Origin: Flavobacteriales bacterium
Lineage (GTDB): Bacteria > Bacteroidota > Bacteroidia > Flavobacteriales_G > NORP312
NCBI GenBank assembly: GCA_016763645.1
Contig: JAESTK010000107.1
Coordinates: forward strand, 1 to 33,278
Reading direction: 5' to 3'
DNA: 33,278 nucleotides
This document shows, piece after piece, positions 24,260 to 32,553 of this stretch. Both the position numbers and the translations under genes were made by a program. The notes under the pieces were generated by a model. It ran no database searches. It saw nothing but the letters and a program-made list of their open reading frames with translations, and was not told the origin of the DNA. Position 1 is the stretch's first letter, and every line of letters starts with the position of its first letter.

Positions 24260-25219
24260 ATGAAACAAATTTATTTCTCGCTATTTCTTGCCTCTCTATC
24301 CATATTTCTTTGTGCGTTTTACCCTATAAATGGTTCTGTAAAAGTTGAAGTAACAAGCTCTGAATCAAATTCTTGTACGGTTATGGTGCAAGAGAATAGC
24401 ATTTATATGGAGCGCTGGGACACACTGGCTCAGCCCATTTTTTGGAGAACTGTGATGAACCTCGAAAAAGATTCTGGTTTAATTAACATAGGAAGCACTC
24501 GTCAAATATTAAAGACGGTTTCGATTAAAAAATGGAACACCCAAACGCCTGAGCAAAAGCAAACATTTAGAGATAGCGTAAAAGGATATTATTGTTTGCC
24601 CGTAGATGAACATATATATATGACTTCAGGAAAAAGTCATTTTTACCATTTCGAAGACGTTCTTCCAACTATTGACAAGGCTATTAAAATATTTGAAGAA
24701 AACGGCACCGACCCTTTTTATGCACAAGCTATTCTGTTAATTGAAAGTCCTGGCAAACCAAAAAAATCACCTGTTGGTGCTTATGGTAGCTTTCAATTGA
24801 TGAAAGGTGTTGCACGTACAATGGGCTTAACAGTAAACAATACGATTGACGAACGTAAAGATTTTGACAAATGTGCTTGGGGTGCTGCAAAATTACTGAG
24901 AACCATTTGCATACCAGAAGCCAACAAAATTTTGGAAGCAAATAATATAAGTTATTCAGAAGATGACCTTTGGTATAAATTATTTGTGCTTCATGTATAT
25001 CACGCAGGGGCTTATAATGTTGGTAAAGCGATAAAATGTATTGATGAAAATGTTAGATGTGGCAATGATATTATTACCGAACTTTGGAAAGTAGAGTGTG
25101 GTAGTTTTAGAAACGCCTCTCAAAATTATAGTCAAGTCGCGTTAGCTTCACTTATCGAATTAGATTCTATTATTTATTCTAATTGCGAAAGTATTGAGCC
25201 GTTGGCATACGTTGAGTAA
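24260..25219 (+). CDS. Lytic transglycosylase with SLT domain
   Basis: The enzyme cleaves peptidoglycan between MurNAc and GlcNAc with formation of 1,6-anhydro-MurNAc. The 319-residue protein has a hydrophobic N-terminus (about residues 4-20). From about residue 145 an SLT (GH23) domain follows: catalytic Glu162 in AILLIESPGKPKKSPVGAYG, then GSFQLMKGVARTMGL, a DERKDFDKCAWGAAKLL segment and the late AYNVG motif (HAGAYNVGKAI). The first half (about 21-140) is not in a family I know. It is a single gene, divergent from the nucleotidyltransferase module, and likely acts in the periplasm. Confidence 0.88.
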   Translation: MKQIYFSLFLASLSIFLCAFYPINGSVKVEVTSSESNSCTVMVQENSIYMERWDTLAQPIFWRTVMNLEKDSGLINIGSTRQILKTVSIKKWNTQTPEQKQTFRDSVKGYYCLPVDEHIYMTSGKSHFYHFEDVLPTIDKAIKIFEENGTDPFYAQAILLIESPGKPKKSPVGAYGSFQLMKGVARTMGLTVNNTIDERKDFDKCAWGAAKLLRTICIPEANKILEANNISYSEDDLWYKLFVLHVYHAGAYNVGKAIKCIDENVRCGNDIITELWKVECGSFRNASQNYSQVALASLIELDSIIYSNCESIEPLAYVE

Positions 25220-25366
25220 TTTCTATACTCGGTTCCTTTCCAGAAAATCACTAGCTTCACTTACAATTTCTTTAACAAGATTTAGATTAATTCTACACAA
25301 GATGGAAATATCGCGACCAATATCTAATCAAAAAAATAAACAACATTAGAGGCTCAGTAAGCAATT

Positions 25367-25858
25367 CTATTTGTAATTTAAATCGAAAAATGTTTGGTAG
25401 CCCTCGATATCGGTTGCTTTGTAAAACTCTGGGTAGTTAGATACCGAAATAGCGAATTTGGTAGTAGAACTTTCTTTAACTGATTTTAAAATATCGGTGT
25501 TTTCATCAAAAGCTTTGTAGTAATCCATACCTTTAAATACGTTATTAAACGTTTTTACAGTTATTAATCTTTCGCCAGAACTGAATACAGTTGAGCTAAT
25601 TTTTAATTTTGCTGATTTAAAATATTTTCTATTAAAGTCAGAAATAGCAATTTTTGCTTTGTTCATGTCCACGCCTTCTTTGGGTAAAATAATGATAAAA
25701 TGGTGTTTTGCATCTGCCTTAAATTTGTACTGAATTTTATCTTCACTTTCTTCTTCTCCTTCAACAGGAGCTCCTTTCGTGATATAGGCTAACGTTCTTT
25801 TTGCGACTTTAGCTTCTGGGGTTCCTGAATGTTGCTTAATTATGTTTTCTAAGGCTTC
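25367..25858 (-). pseudogene. SprE/PorW, C-terminal segment downstream of an in-frame stop
   Basis: After TAA at 25859-25861 the same reading frame stays open for 163 codons and continues the protein (EALENIIKQHSGTPEAKVAKR, then a stretch of Glu, then a domain with KADAKHHFIIILPKEGVD). The C-terminal part (FAISVSNYPEFYKATDIEGY, DLNYK) matches the end of flavobacterial gliding TPR proteins as I know them. An internal ATG at 25672 gives 101 residues but is unlikely to be a separate gene. Frame identity is shown by arithmetic: 27952 and 25672 are in the same phase. The first 163 codons should therefore be the lost tail of the gene upstream. Confidence 0.85.
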
Positions 25859-27952
25859 TTAGTAAGCAGAAACACTCTCTGTTTCACCAATTGACTGCGC
25901 CCTTAAATAATGAAACTTAGACAGCAATTCGCTTCCTTTATATGTAGAATCAGCTTTCTTCGTGTTTTTAATTACCGACATATGGCTTCCTTTTTTATAA
26001 AGGTGATATGTGGTTTCGTAAAACTTAGATGCAGCCGATGCTTGATTTTTTTCTCTATCCATATACTCCGGATCTTCAATCAATTTGGCGTATTGCGAAG
26101 TAGGAAAATCTTGCAATACCTTATTTTTAAATTGATTTGATTTTACGGTATTACCCATTTCGCTGTACAATCTGTACAATTGATAGTAGGCACTTACATG
26201 AAATTTACTAGTGTCGTACCGAGTTACTAAATCTTCAAAGGAAACGATTGCTTGTTTGTTGTCTTTTAGTTTTTCTTTATACACCAAGCCCAAATCGTAT
26301 AACGCGGCAATAATACTGTTGTGCGATTTCTTTAGTTTTTTCTTATCGTTTGGGATATTTTGAAGATAATACCTCGGATTTTTTAAGTCGTTCGAAGTAG
26401 CGTTAGTGTCTTCCACGCCCAAGTCTTCGAGCTCGCCATAGTCATCATCAAAGCCGGAACTTGCGATTGACGATTTATTTTTTCTTCTCCAGTTATCTTC
26501 CAATTTTCTATTACCCCACTTTTTCTTGAATTCAGTTTTTCCATACGCAATAGTTGCAGGATTATAAAAATACCATTCAGTACTACTCCCTTGGTTAATT
26601 TTTACGTTAGTTGGGGCGTTTTGTGCATTTAGTGCATTGGCTTCTTCTTCAGATTTTTTCTGTTCTTCTTCTTCCTTTATTTTACGAATAATATTATCTA
26701 CAATTTTTTGCTGCTCCGCCTTTGGTAAGGTTGATAAACGCTGCAAACTATCTTCTTTACTTACAATCAGTATATCTTTTACCAAGCGAGTAAGACTGTT
26801 TCTTTTTTCTAGAATATCTGGGTATTCTGGTTGTGATTTGTCGACAAAAGTTACTGTACTATCAAAGTACGCTTGGGCTTGTATGTAGTTTTTGTCATCG
26901 AAATAAATATCTGCCAATCGATTAAACGATTTTGCTTTTTGCTCATCGTTCGATATACTTTTTGCGTATGATAATTCGAGGTATTCTATTCCTTTTTGTT
27001 TGTTATTTTCCTTTAGCTCGAGCTCGGCCAATGCGTAATAAATTTGATCGTAAAATTCTTCGTATTTTTCATCTCGTGCCATTTCTTTCAGATTGGTCTT
27101 TATAGGGCCACTATTGCCCCCTTCGTGAGCTAAAGCACTATGGATATTGGCATAAAACCCCATTTCATAGTCTGGGTTAAGTTTTAAAACCGCATCATAG
27201 TAGCGTATCGCATTTTTAGACTGTCCGCTTTTTTGATATACCTGAGCCAAAATAAAGGTAAGTCTAGCTTTATCTTTTCTTTTTTTCGTGTATTCCAACG
27301 CGTTTTTTATTTCCTTAGCGGCAGATTCGTAATTTTCTTGTTTTAAATAAAAATCTGCTTTTACAGCTTTCAACTCCGCTAACTGCTTTTTAGGGAATTC
27401 CTCACTATTACTACACTTATCGAGATATCCTCTCGCCTTGGAAAACTCCTCGGCTTCTATATATGTCCGGGCTAGCCAAAGCATAGCATCGTAGTGAATC
27501 GGATCCTCTTGGTATTCATTAGCAACATAAACGAGCATTTCTTCAGCCTTTTCATAGTCTTTTTTATAAAAACTTGCTTGCCCTATCAAAAAATAGCTGT
27601 CGTCAACCCAAGCACAGTACTCCACTTTTTTAATGTACATAGAATGATTGTTAATTACATTCGAACTTTTTTCAATAGCTCGGTCCATTTGTGGATAAAT
27701 GGATCTAGCATCACTTTCGTCACCATAAATATAAATCGGTAAAATGTTTTCGTAATCCTCTTTATGCGTTTCAACCAATTTTTTTGAGCCTTCTTTAACG
27801 CTTTCTTTTGCATTAAAATAGCCATTATACTTAGCCGTAACATTATGGTAAGTTCTATTTACTGGCGAATTTTTTTCGGTAGAACACCCAAATAAAATCA
27901 ATAGCGAGACTGCTAGTAAATTAATCTTTGTATTTAAAAATTTGTTCTTCAA
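25859..27952 (-). CDS. SprE/PorW-like T9SS and gliding TPR lipoprotein, stopped early
   Basis: SprE (PorW) is an outer-membrane-associated TPR lipoprotein needed for type IX secretion and gliding in flavobacteria. The 697-residue product has a lipobox LLILFGC (Cys23) and the family N-terminus NRTYHNVTAKYNGYFNAKES. TPR pairs follow throughout (for example KARLTFILAQVYQKSGQSKNAI, positions near 232-253), with a charged low-complexity segment around 420-455 and a second TPR block near the end. The reading ends in TAC TAA (25859-25861). With one base changed in that TAA the gene would encode 861 residues, close to the usual length. Either the organism makes a truncated protein or the base is wrong. 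Confidence 0.88.
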   Translation of the reverse strand: MKNKFLNTKINLLAVSLLILFGCSTEKNSPVNRTYHNVTAKYNGYFNAKESVKEGSKKLVETHKEDYENILPIYIYGDESDARSIYPQMDRAIEKSSNVINNHSMYIKKVEYCAWVDDSYFLIGQASFYKKDYEKAEEMLVYVANEYQEDPIHYDAMLWLARTYIEAEEFSKARGYLDKCSNSEEFPKKQLAELKAVKADFYLKQENYESAAKEIKNALEYTKKRKDKARLTFILAQVYQKSGQSKNAIRYYDAVLKLNPDYEMGFYANIHSALAHEGGNSGPIKTNLKEMARDEKYEEFYDQIYYALAELELKENNKQKGIEYLELSYAKSISNDEQKAKSFNRLADIYFDDKNYIQAQAYFDSTVTFVDKSQPEYPDILEKRNSLTRLVKDILIVSKEDSLQRLSTLPKAEQQKIVDNIIRKIKEEEEQKKSEEEANALNAQNAPTNVKINQGSSTEWYFYNPATIAYGKTEFKKKWGNRKLEDNWRRKNKSSIASSGFDDDYGELEDLGVEDTNATSNDLKNPRYYLQNIPNDKKKLKKSHNSIIAALYDLGLVYKEKLKDNKQAIVSFEDLVTRYDTSKFHVSAYYQLYRLYSEMGNTVKSNQFKNKVLQDFPTSQYAKLIEDPEYMDREKNQASAASKFYETTYHLYKKGSHMSVIKNTKKADSTYKGSELLSKFHYLRAQSIGETESVSAY

Positions 27953-28073
27953 ATAATGCTTGTATTTATTGCAATCTACTACAACGAATAACGAACAAAA
28001 TTATTTTAATTTTTAGAAGATACCGTTTGTATCAGCACAACTTTAAGATAATTGTGATATTTGCAGTAAGAAT

Positions 28074-28952
28074 ATGAGCATAGAACAGCTAGGTAAAAAG
28101 AAAAAAATCATCAGAAGCTTACGAAATAAATTTCGTTTAGTTGTGATGAATGACGACACTTTTGAAGTGAAGTTTTCAATGATACTCTCGCCTCTCAATG
28201 TTTATACGTGGGGAGGAATTATCGTTTTGGTTGTTGTTTTTATCACCTCTATTTTGATTGCTTTTACCCCCATTCGAGAAATTATTCCTGGATATGCCGA
28301 TGTACAAACTAAACAAATGGCAGCGTATTCTTTAATGCGAGCCGACTCATTAAAAGAGAAAGCTAGGTTAGAATTACAATATGCTGAAAACATTCGAGCA
28401 ATTCTACAAGGTAAAAATCCCGATAAATTAGATTCTATTACTCCCTCTGGAGAACCCATTTCTATTCAAGAAATTGAAAATATTCCATCCAAACAAGATT
28501 CTCTGCTAAGACAACGAATTGAGTCAGAAGATCAATACAATCTCCATTTTAAAAGTGAAGACGAAGCTGCCTCATCTATCTCTAAAATGTTTTTCTTTAC
28601 TCCTCTCAAAGGGATTATCTCATCAACTTTTAGTTTAACGGAACAGCACTATGGCGTTGACATTATTGCGCCCGAAAACGAAGCCATCAAATCAACATTA
28701 GACGGCACAGTAATTCTTGCTACCTGGACTTCAGAAACAGGTCATATCATCCAAATACAACACGAAAACAATCTTCTTTCGATATATAAACACAACTCCG
28801 TATTGTTTAAAAAAGTGGGAGAGAGAGTAAGAGCAGGGGAAGCGATTGCTATTATTGGGGAGTCTGGCGAATTGACAACAGGGCCACATTTACACCTCGA
28901 ATTGTGGCATAACGGAACCCCTATCGACCCTCAAGAGTATATCATTTTTTAG
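28074..28952 (+). CDS. Membrane-anchored M23 family metallopeptidase
   Basis: M23 peptidases (LytM/NlpD/MepM type) cut peptide cross-links in peptidoglycan with a zinc ion, or serve as activators of amidases. The 292-residue protein has a cytoplasmic start, one membrane helix (about 47-64), a Leu/Glu-rich helix likely to be a coiled coil (about 82-115), and the peptidase domain from about 175. Zinc ligands are present: H192 and D196 in QHYGVD and H274 in GPHLHLELW, with H272 as the catalytic histidine, so it is predicted active. The RNase H gene starts in the last base of its stop. A weak -7 box, GATATTTG (28056-28063), lies 10 bp upstream. Confidence 0.92.
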   Translation: MSIEQLGKKKKIIRSLRNKFRLVVMNDDTFEVKFSMILSPLNVYTWGGIIVLVVVFITSILIAFTPIREIIPGYADVQTKQMAAYSLMRADSLKEKARLELQYAENIRAILQGKNPDKLDSITPSGEPISIQEIENIPSKQDSLLRQRIESEDQYNLHFKSEDEAASSISKMFFFTPLKGIISSTFSLTEQHYGVDIIAPENEAIKSTLDGTVILATWTSETGHIIQIQHENNLLSIYKHNSVLFKKVGERVRAGEAIAIIGESGELTTGPHLHLELWHNGTPIDPQEYIIF

Positions 28953-29425
28953 TGGCTGAGATTACAATTTACACCGATGGCTCCGCTAAAGGAAACCCTG
29001 GACAGGGGGGCTATGGTATTGTTATCATGTCCGGAAAACACCGCAAGGAAGTTTCTGTTGGGTATCGTTTAACTACCAATAACCGAATGGAATTACTTGC
29101 GGTTATCGCTGCTTTAGAAATGATAAAGCAACCCAACAATAATGTAATGATTTTCTCGGATTCTAAATATGTTATCGATTCTGTAGAAAAAAAATGGGTT
29201 TTTGGATGGCAGAAAAAGGGATTTAAAGGCAAAAAAAATGCTGATTTATGGAAACGATTCTTAAAAATATATCCTACCCAAAATGTTAAATTTACATGGG
29301 TAAAAGGGCATGCGGGTAATGTGCTAAACGAACGTGTTGATGCGTTAGCCGTACAGGGAGCAGAGAACGATAAGTTTCTTATTGATGAAGCTTACGAATC
29401 ATTAAACAAAACACCCCTTTTCTAA
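28952..29425 (+). CDS. rnhA: Ribonuclease HI
   Basis: RNase HI cleaves the RNA strand of RNA-DNA hybrids in the cytoplasm, clearing R-loops and Okazaki primers. The 157-residue length is that of the family. The catalytic D-E-D-D set is visible: D9 (IYTDGSAKGNPGQGGYG), E47 (NNRMELLAV), D70 (IFSDSKYVID) and D130 (NERVDALA), with the mobile H120 (VKGHAGN). The start is a GTG that shares one base with the stop of the M23 gene, so the two are coupled. It is a bacterial type-1 enzyme without an N-terminal hybrid-binding domain. Confidence 0.96.
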   Translation: MAEITIYTDGSAKGNPGQGGYGIVIMSGKHRKEVSVGYRLTTNNRMELLAVIAALEMIKQPNNNVMIFSDSKYVIDSVEKKWVFGWQKKGFKGKKNADLWKRFLKIYPTQNVKFTWVKGHAGNVLNERVDALAVQGAENDKFLIDEAYESLNKTPLF

Positions 29426-29440
29426 CTAAACTCAAAAGTT

Positions 29441-29448
29441 TACTTTTG
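29441..29448 (+). promoter_or_regulatory. Probable -7 box for the bestrophin gene
   Basis: TACTTTTG at 29441-29448 matches the consensus, 26 bp before the ATG at 29475. Nineteen bases upstream lies TTTT (29418-29421), a weak -33. The box overlaps a small hairpin, CAAAAG-TTTA-CTTTTG. Confidence 0.5.
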
Positions 29449-29474
29449 GCGACCTTCAAAAGAAGAACAGAACT

Positions 29475-30413
29475 ATGATTGTATATGAATCGAAAGAGTG
29501 GGGAGTACTTTTTAAGACAATTGCAAAAACGTTTAAAGAAAGTTATAACCAACAACAGTTAGCTAAATTTGTTGGTATTGTTGCTGTATATACTACCGTT
29601 ATTACGATATTCAATATGCATTGGCTGAATGGCAAACTCACCATGGACTCCATGTTTTTCTCTATGCTGGGGTTTGTGCTTTCGATGTTTTTAGTTTTTA
29701 GACTGAATAGTGCATACGACCGGTGGTGGGAAGGACGAAAAGCTTGGGGTAAATTAATAAATGACTCTAGAACGTTGGCACTTCATTTAAATACCCACAT
29801 CCCTGCAGGTGATAGAAGGTTACGTAAATTTTTTGTAATTCACATCTCTAATTTTGCTATTGCCTTGAGGTGGCACCTCCGATTCGACACAAATACTGCA
29901 AGAGACAGTTTAATTTTTACCAATGCGAAAACAGCCGAAGAATATGAAAAAGTGAAGCACATACCAAACGCGATTGCATCAAATATGTATGTTAAAGTGA
30001 AAGAGATTGCCGATGCAGGCATGATGAGCGAATTCGATAAAATGCAAATTAGAACGATTTTACAAGGGTCGATTGATGTGCTCGGAGTCTGCGAACGTAT
30101 AAAGAAAACACCGATTCCGTTCTCTCATATTACATTTATAAAAATGTTTATACTTATATACATATTTATTCTTCCGTTTGGTTTGGTTCCAAAATTCGAA
30201 TACTTAACTATCCCAGCAGTAATGGTTATGGCATTTGCCATGATGGGCATTGAAGTTATTTCAGAAGAAATTGAAGACCCTTTTGGAGAAGAAGCCAACA
30301 GCTTGCCCACCGGTGCTATGGCAGATGGGATTCGAGAAAGCGTTTATGAAATCCTCAAAGTAAAATCGAAATACGTTGCCGAGGGGGCCAGTGAAACAGG
30401 AGTGTTGCACTAA
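29475..30413 (+). CDS. Bestrophin-family channel protein
   Basis: Bestrophins are pentameric ion channels; bacterial relatives conduct ions across the inner membrane, some selective for Na+ or K+ rather than chloride. The 312-residue protein has the family hallmark FRLNSAYDRWWEGRKAWGKL (about residues 76-95), followed by the INDSRTLALHLN helix. It has four membrane segments, two in the first 80 residues and two at about 215-250 (FIKMFILIYIFILPFGLVPK). After them comes the conserved acidic loop SEEIEDPFGEEANSLP, equivalent to the DPFG motif of the family. It has its own promoter box and is not obviously linked to rnhA or dxs. Ion selectivity cannot be read. Confidence 0.88.
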   Translation: MIVYESKEWGVLFKTIAKTFKESYNQQQLAKFVGIVAVYTTVITIFNMHWLNGKLTMDSMFFSMLGFVLSMFLVFRLNSAYDRWWEGRKAWGKLINDSRTLALHLNTHIPAGDRRLRKFFVIHISNFAIALRWHLRFDTNTARDSLIFTNAKTAEEYEKVKHIPNAIASNMYVKVKEIADAGMMSEFDKMQIRTILQGSIDVLGVCERIKKTPIPFSHITFIKMFILIYIFILPFGLVPKFEYLTIPAVMVMAFAMMGIEVISEEIEDPFGEEANSLPTGAMADGIRESVYEILKVKSKYVAEGASETGVLH

Positions 30414-30531
30414 AAACATTGCTTTTCATCTTGTCGAATGAACCATTCTATTGAACAACTGTATCAACAGAGTAAACGTACTCATTGTGCAAAACTTGAC
30501 CGAATACCATGAATGACTCCCTTTTGTTTAA

Positions 30532-30539
30532 TATCTTTG
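30532..30539 (+). promoter_or_regulatory. -7 box of dxs
   Basis: TATCTTTG at 30532-30539 matches TAnnTTTG; it lies 22 bp before the dxs ATG. No TTTG at 19 bp upstream. The short leader contains a second ATG (30554) opening a 5-codon out-of-frame reading that ends inside dxs. The rest of 30414-30531 shows nothing clear. Confidence 0.55.
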
Positions 30540-30561
30540 CTTTTCCTAACGGAATGACTCT

Positions 30562-32502
30562 ATGGATATAACAACAGGCGAGCTTCTTCAAAAAATTGAG
30601 TTTCCAAAAGATTTAAGACAGCTTAAGGAAAATCAATTAGCTCAAGTTTGTGATGAGCTTCGCGATTTTATTATCGATGTAGTTTCTCGTAAAGGGGGAC
30701 ATTTTGGAGCGAGCCTTGGCGTTGTTGAGCTTACCGTTGCCCTGCATTACGTTTTTAATACTCCATACGACCAACTCGTTTGGGATGTTGGACACCAAGC
30801 TTATGGGCATAAAATCCTGACTGGAAGACGAGAAATATTTCATACCAACAGAAAATACAAGGGACTAAGCGGATTTCCAAAACGAAAAGAGAGCGAATAC
30901 GATACCATGGGTGTCGGCCACTCTTCAACATCAATTTCGGCTGCATTAGGCATGGCAGTTGCAAGCCAAGTAAAAGGGGAAAAAGATAAACAACACATCG
31001 CAGTTATAGGTGATGGCTCTATGACTGCTGGTTTAGCTTTCGAAGGATTAAATCACGCAGGAGTTGCTGACACTAATTTACTGGTAGTTCTCAACGATAA
31101 CTGCATGTCAATAGACCCTAACGTTGGAGCGTTGAGAGATTATTTAACCGACATCACAACATCTCACACCTACAATAAAGTCAAAGACGAAATTTGGAAT
31201 TTACTCGGAAAATTCAGCAAATTTGGTGCAAGTGCTCAAGAAATTGCATCAAAAGTTGAAGGCGCAGTAAAATCCTCATTGTTACAGCAAAGTAATTTAT
31301 TTGAATCGCTTAATTTTAGGTATTTCGGCCCAGTAGATGGGCATGATGTAGACCACTTAACAAAAGTACTACGAGATTTAAAAGATATTCCAGGACCAAA
31401 AATTTTACACGTTTTAACAAAAAAAGGGAAAGGCTACCAACCTGCCGAAGATGGTTCTGCTACTCAATGGCATGCCCCTGGGTTATTTAACAAAGATACT
31501 GGCGAAATTATTAAAGTGGTTCCTAAAAGTCCTCAACCACCAAAATACCAAGATGTTTTTGGGCATACTATTGTAGAGTTGGCTGAGAAAAATGACAAAA
31601 TAATGGGCGTAACTCCAGCCATGCCCTCTGGTTGCTCACTCAATATTATGATGAAGGCAATGCCCAACAGAGCTTTTGATGTAGGTATTGCGGAACAACA
31701 TGCCGTTACATTTTCAGCTGGTTTGGCTACGCAAGGAATGATTCCCTTTTGTAACATTTACTCATCATTTATGCAGCGGGCTTACGACCAAGTGATTCAT
31801 GATGTTGCTATGCAAAACTTGCACGTTGTATTCTGTTTAGACAGAGGTGGAATTGCTGGTGCCGATGGCCCTACACACCATGGTGCTTATGATTTGGCAT
31901 ATATGCGCTGTATCCCAAATTTAGTAGTTTCAGCTCCGTTAAATGAATCGGAATTAAGAAACTTAATGTACACTGCTCAACTGAAAGAAACAGGAGTCCC
32001 GTTTGTAATTCGCTACCCGAGAGGGCCAGGGGTTATGACAGATTGGAAAACACCGATGAAAAAAATTAAAGTTGGTACAGGTCAGAAAATTAGGAACGGT
32101 GAGGACATTGCAATTCTTACAATCGGGCCAATTGGTAAATACGCAATTTCTGCTTGTGCAACACTTGAGTCTAAAGGCATTGATGCTGCTCATTATGATT
32201 TACGTTTTGTAAAGCCTTTAGATGAGGTAATGCTTCACGAAGTTTTTGGCAAATTCAATAAGGTAATCACGGTTGAAGATGGTTGTGTCGTTGGTGGAGC
32301 AGGAAGTGCTGTTCTTGAATTTATGGCAACTCACGGGTATTCTGCGCAAGTAAAAATACTTGGCATGCCGGATAGAATAGTTGAGCACGGGTCGCAAGAA
32401 GAGCTCTACCGCGAGTGCGAATACGATGATATTGCCATTGTTGAGTACGCACACAAAATGGTTGGCAATAAAGCAGAATCGGGAGCAAAAGCTACTGCAT
32501 AA
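30562..32502 (+). CDS. dxs: 1-deoxy-D-xylulose-5-phosphate synthase
   Basis: This thiamine-diphosphate enzyme makes DXP from pyruvate and glyceraldehyde 3-phosphate, the first step of the MEP isoprenoid pathway, and also feeds thiamine and pyridoxal synthesis. The 646-residue product is full length. The TPP-binding motif GDGSMTAGLAFEGLNHAG starts at about 150 and continues to VVLNDNCMSI; H47 lies in KGGHFGASLG. The transketolase central region carries the catalytic Glu in DVGIAEQHAVTFSAGLA, and a C-terminal domain ends the protein. The presence of dxs shows that isoprenoids are made by the MEP route here. It converges with accC, with a shared terminator region between. Confidence 0.97.
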   Translation: MDITTGELLQKIEFPKDLRQLKENQLAQVCDELRDFIIDVVSRKGGHFGASLGVVELTVALHYVFNTPYDQLVWDVGHQAYGHKILTGRREIFHTNRKYKGLSGFPKRKESEYDTMGVGHSSTSISAALGMAVASQVKGEKDKQHIAVIGDGSMTAGLAFEGLNHAGVADTNLLVVLNDNCMSIDPNVGALRDYLTDITTSHTYNKVKDEIWNLLGKFSKFGASAQEIASKVEGAVKSSLLQQSNLFESLNFRYFGPVDGHDVDHLTKVLRDLKDIPGPKILHVLTKKGKGYQPAEDGSATQWHAPGLFNKDTGEIIKVVPKSPQPPKYQDVFGHTIVELAEKNDKIMGVTPAMPSGCSLNIMMKAMPNRAFDVGIAEQHAVTFSAGLATQGMIPFCNIYSSFMQRAYDQVIHDVAMQNLHVVFCLDRGGIAGADGPTHHGAYDLAYMRCIPNLVVSAPLNESELRNLMYTAQLKETGVPFVIRYPRGPGVMTDWKTPMKKIKVGTGQKIRNGEDIAILTIGPIGKYAISACATLESKGIDAAHYDLRFVKPLDEVMLHEVFGKFNKVITVEDGCVVGGAGSAVLEFMATHGYSAQVKILGMPDRIVEHGSQEELYRECEYDDIAIVEYAHKMVGNKAESGAKATA

Positions 32503-32532
32503 AAAAAGGAATTCAACCTAGTCAAATTCCTT
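32501..32532 (-). terminator. Terminator for accC between convergent genes
   Basis: AAGGAATT (32506-32513) and AATTCCTT (32525-32532) form an 8-bp stem with an 11-nt loop. On the minus strand the stem is followed by seven Ts (complement of 32501-32507), so it mainly serves accC. Its T tract overlaps the dxs stop codon. On the plus strand the tail is only moderately T-rich. Confidence 0.75.
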
Positions 32533-32553
32533 CTTCAATTAAATCGGTTTTAC

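Noticed and set aside
25224-25330. Short open stretch of about 34 codons on the minus strand (GRDISILCRINLNLVKEI)
   Set aside because: There is no good start codon or upstream signal and no recognised family. It may be a remnant, but support is too thin to call a gene.
25859-25861. TAA reassigned to a sense codon
   Set aside because: Several intact genes in the window (for example rplU and serS) end in TAA followed by other genes or terminators, so TAA is a normal stop here.
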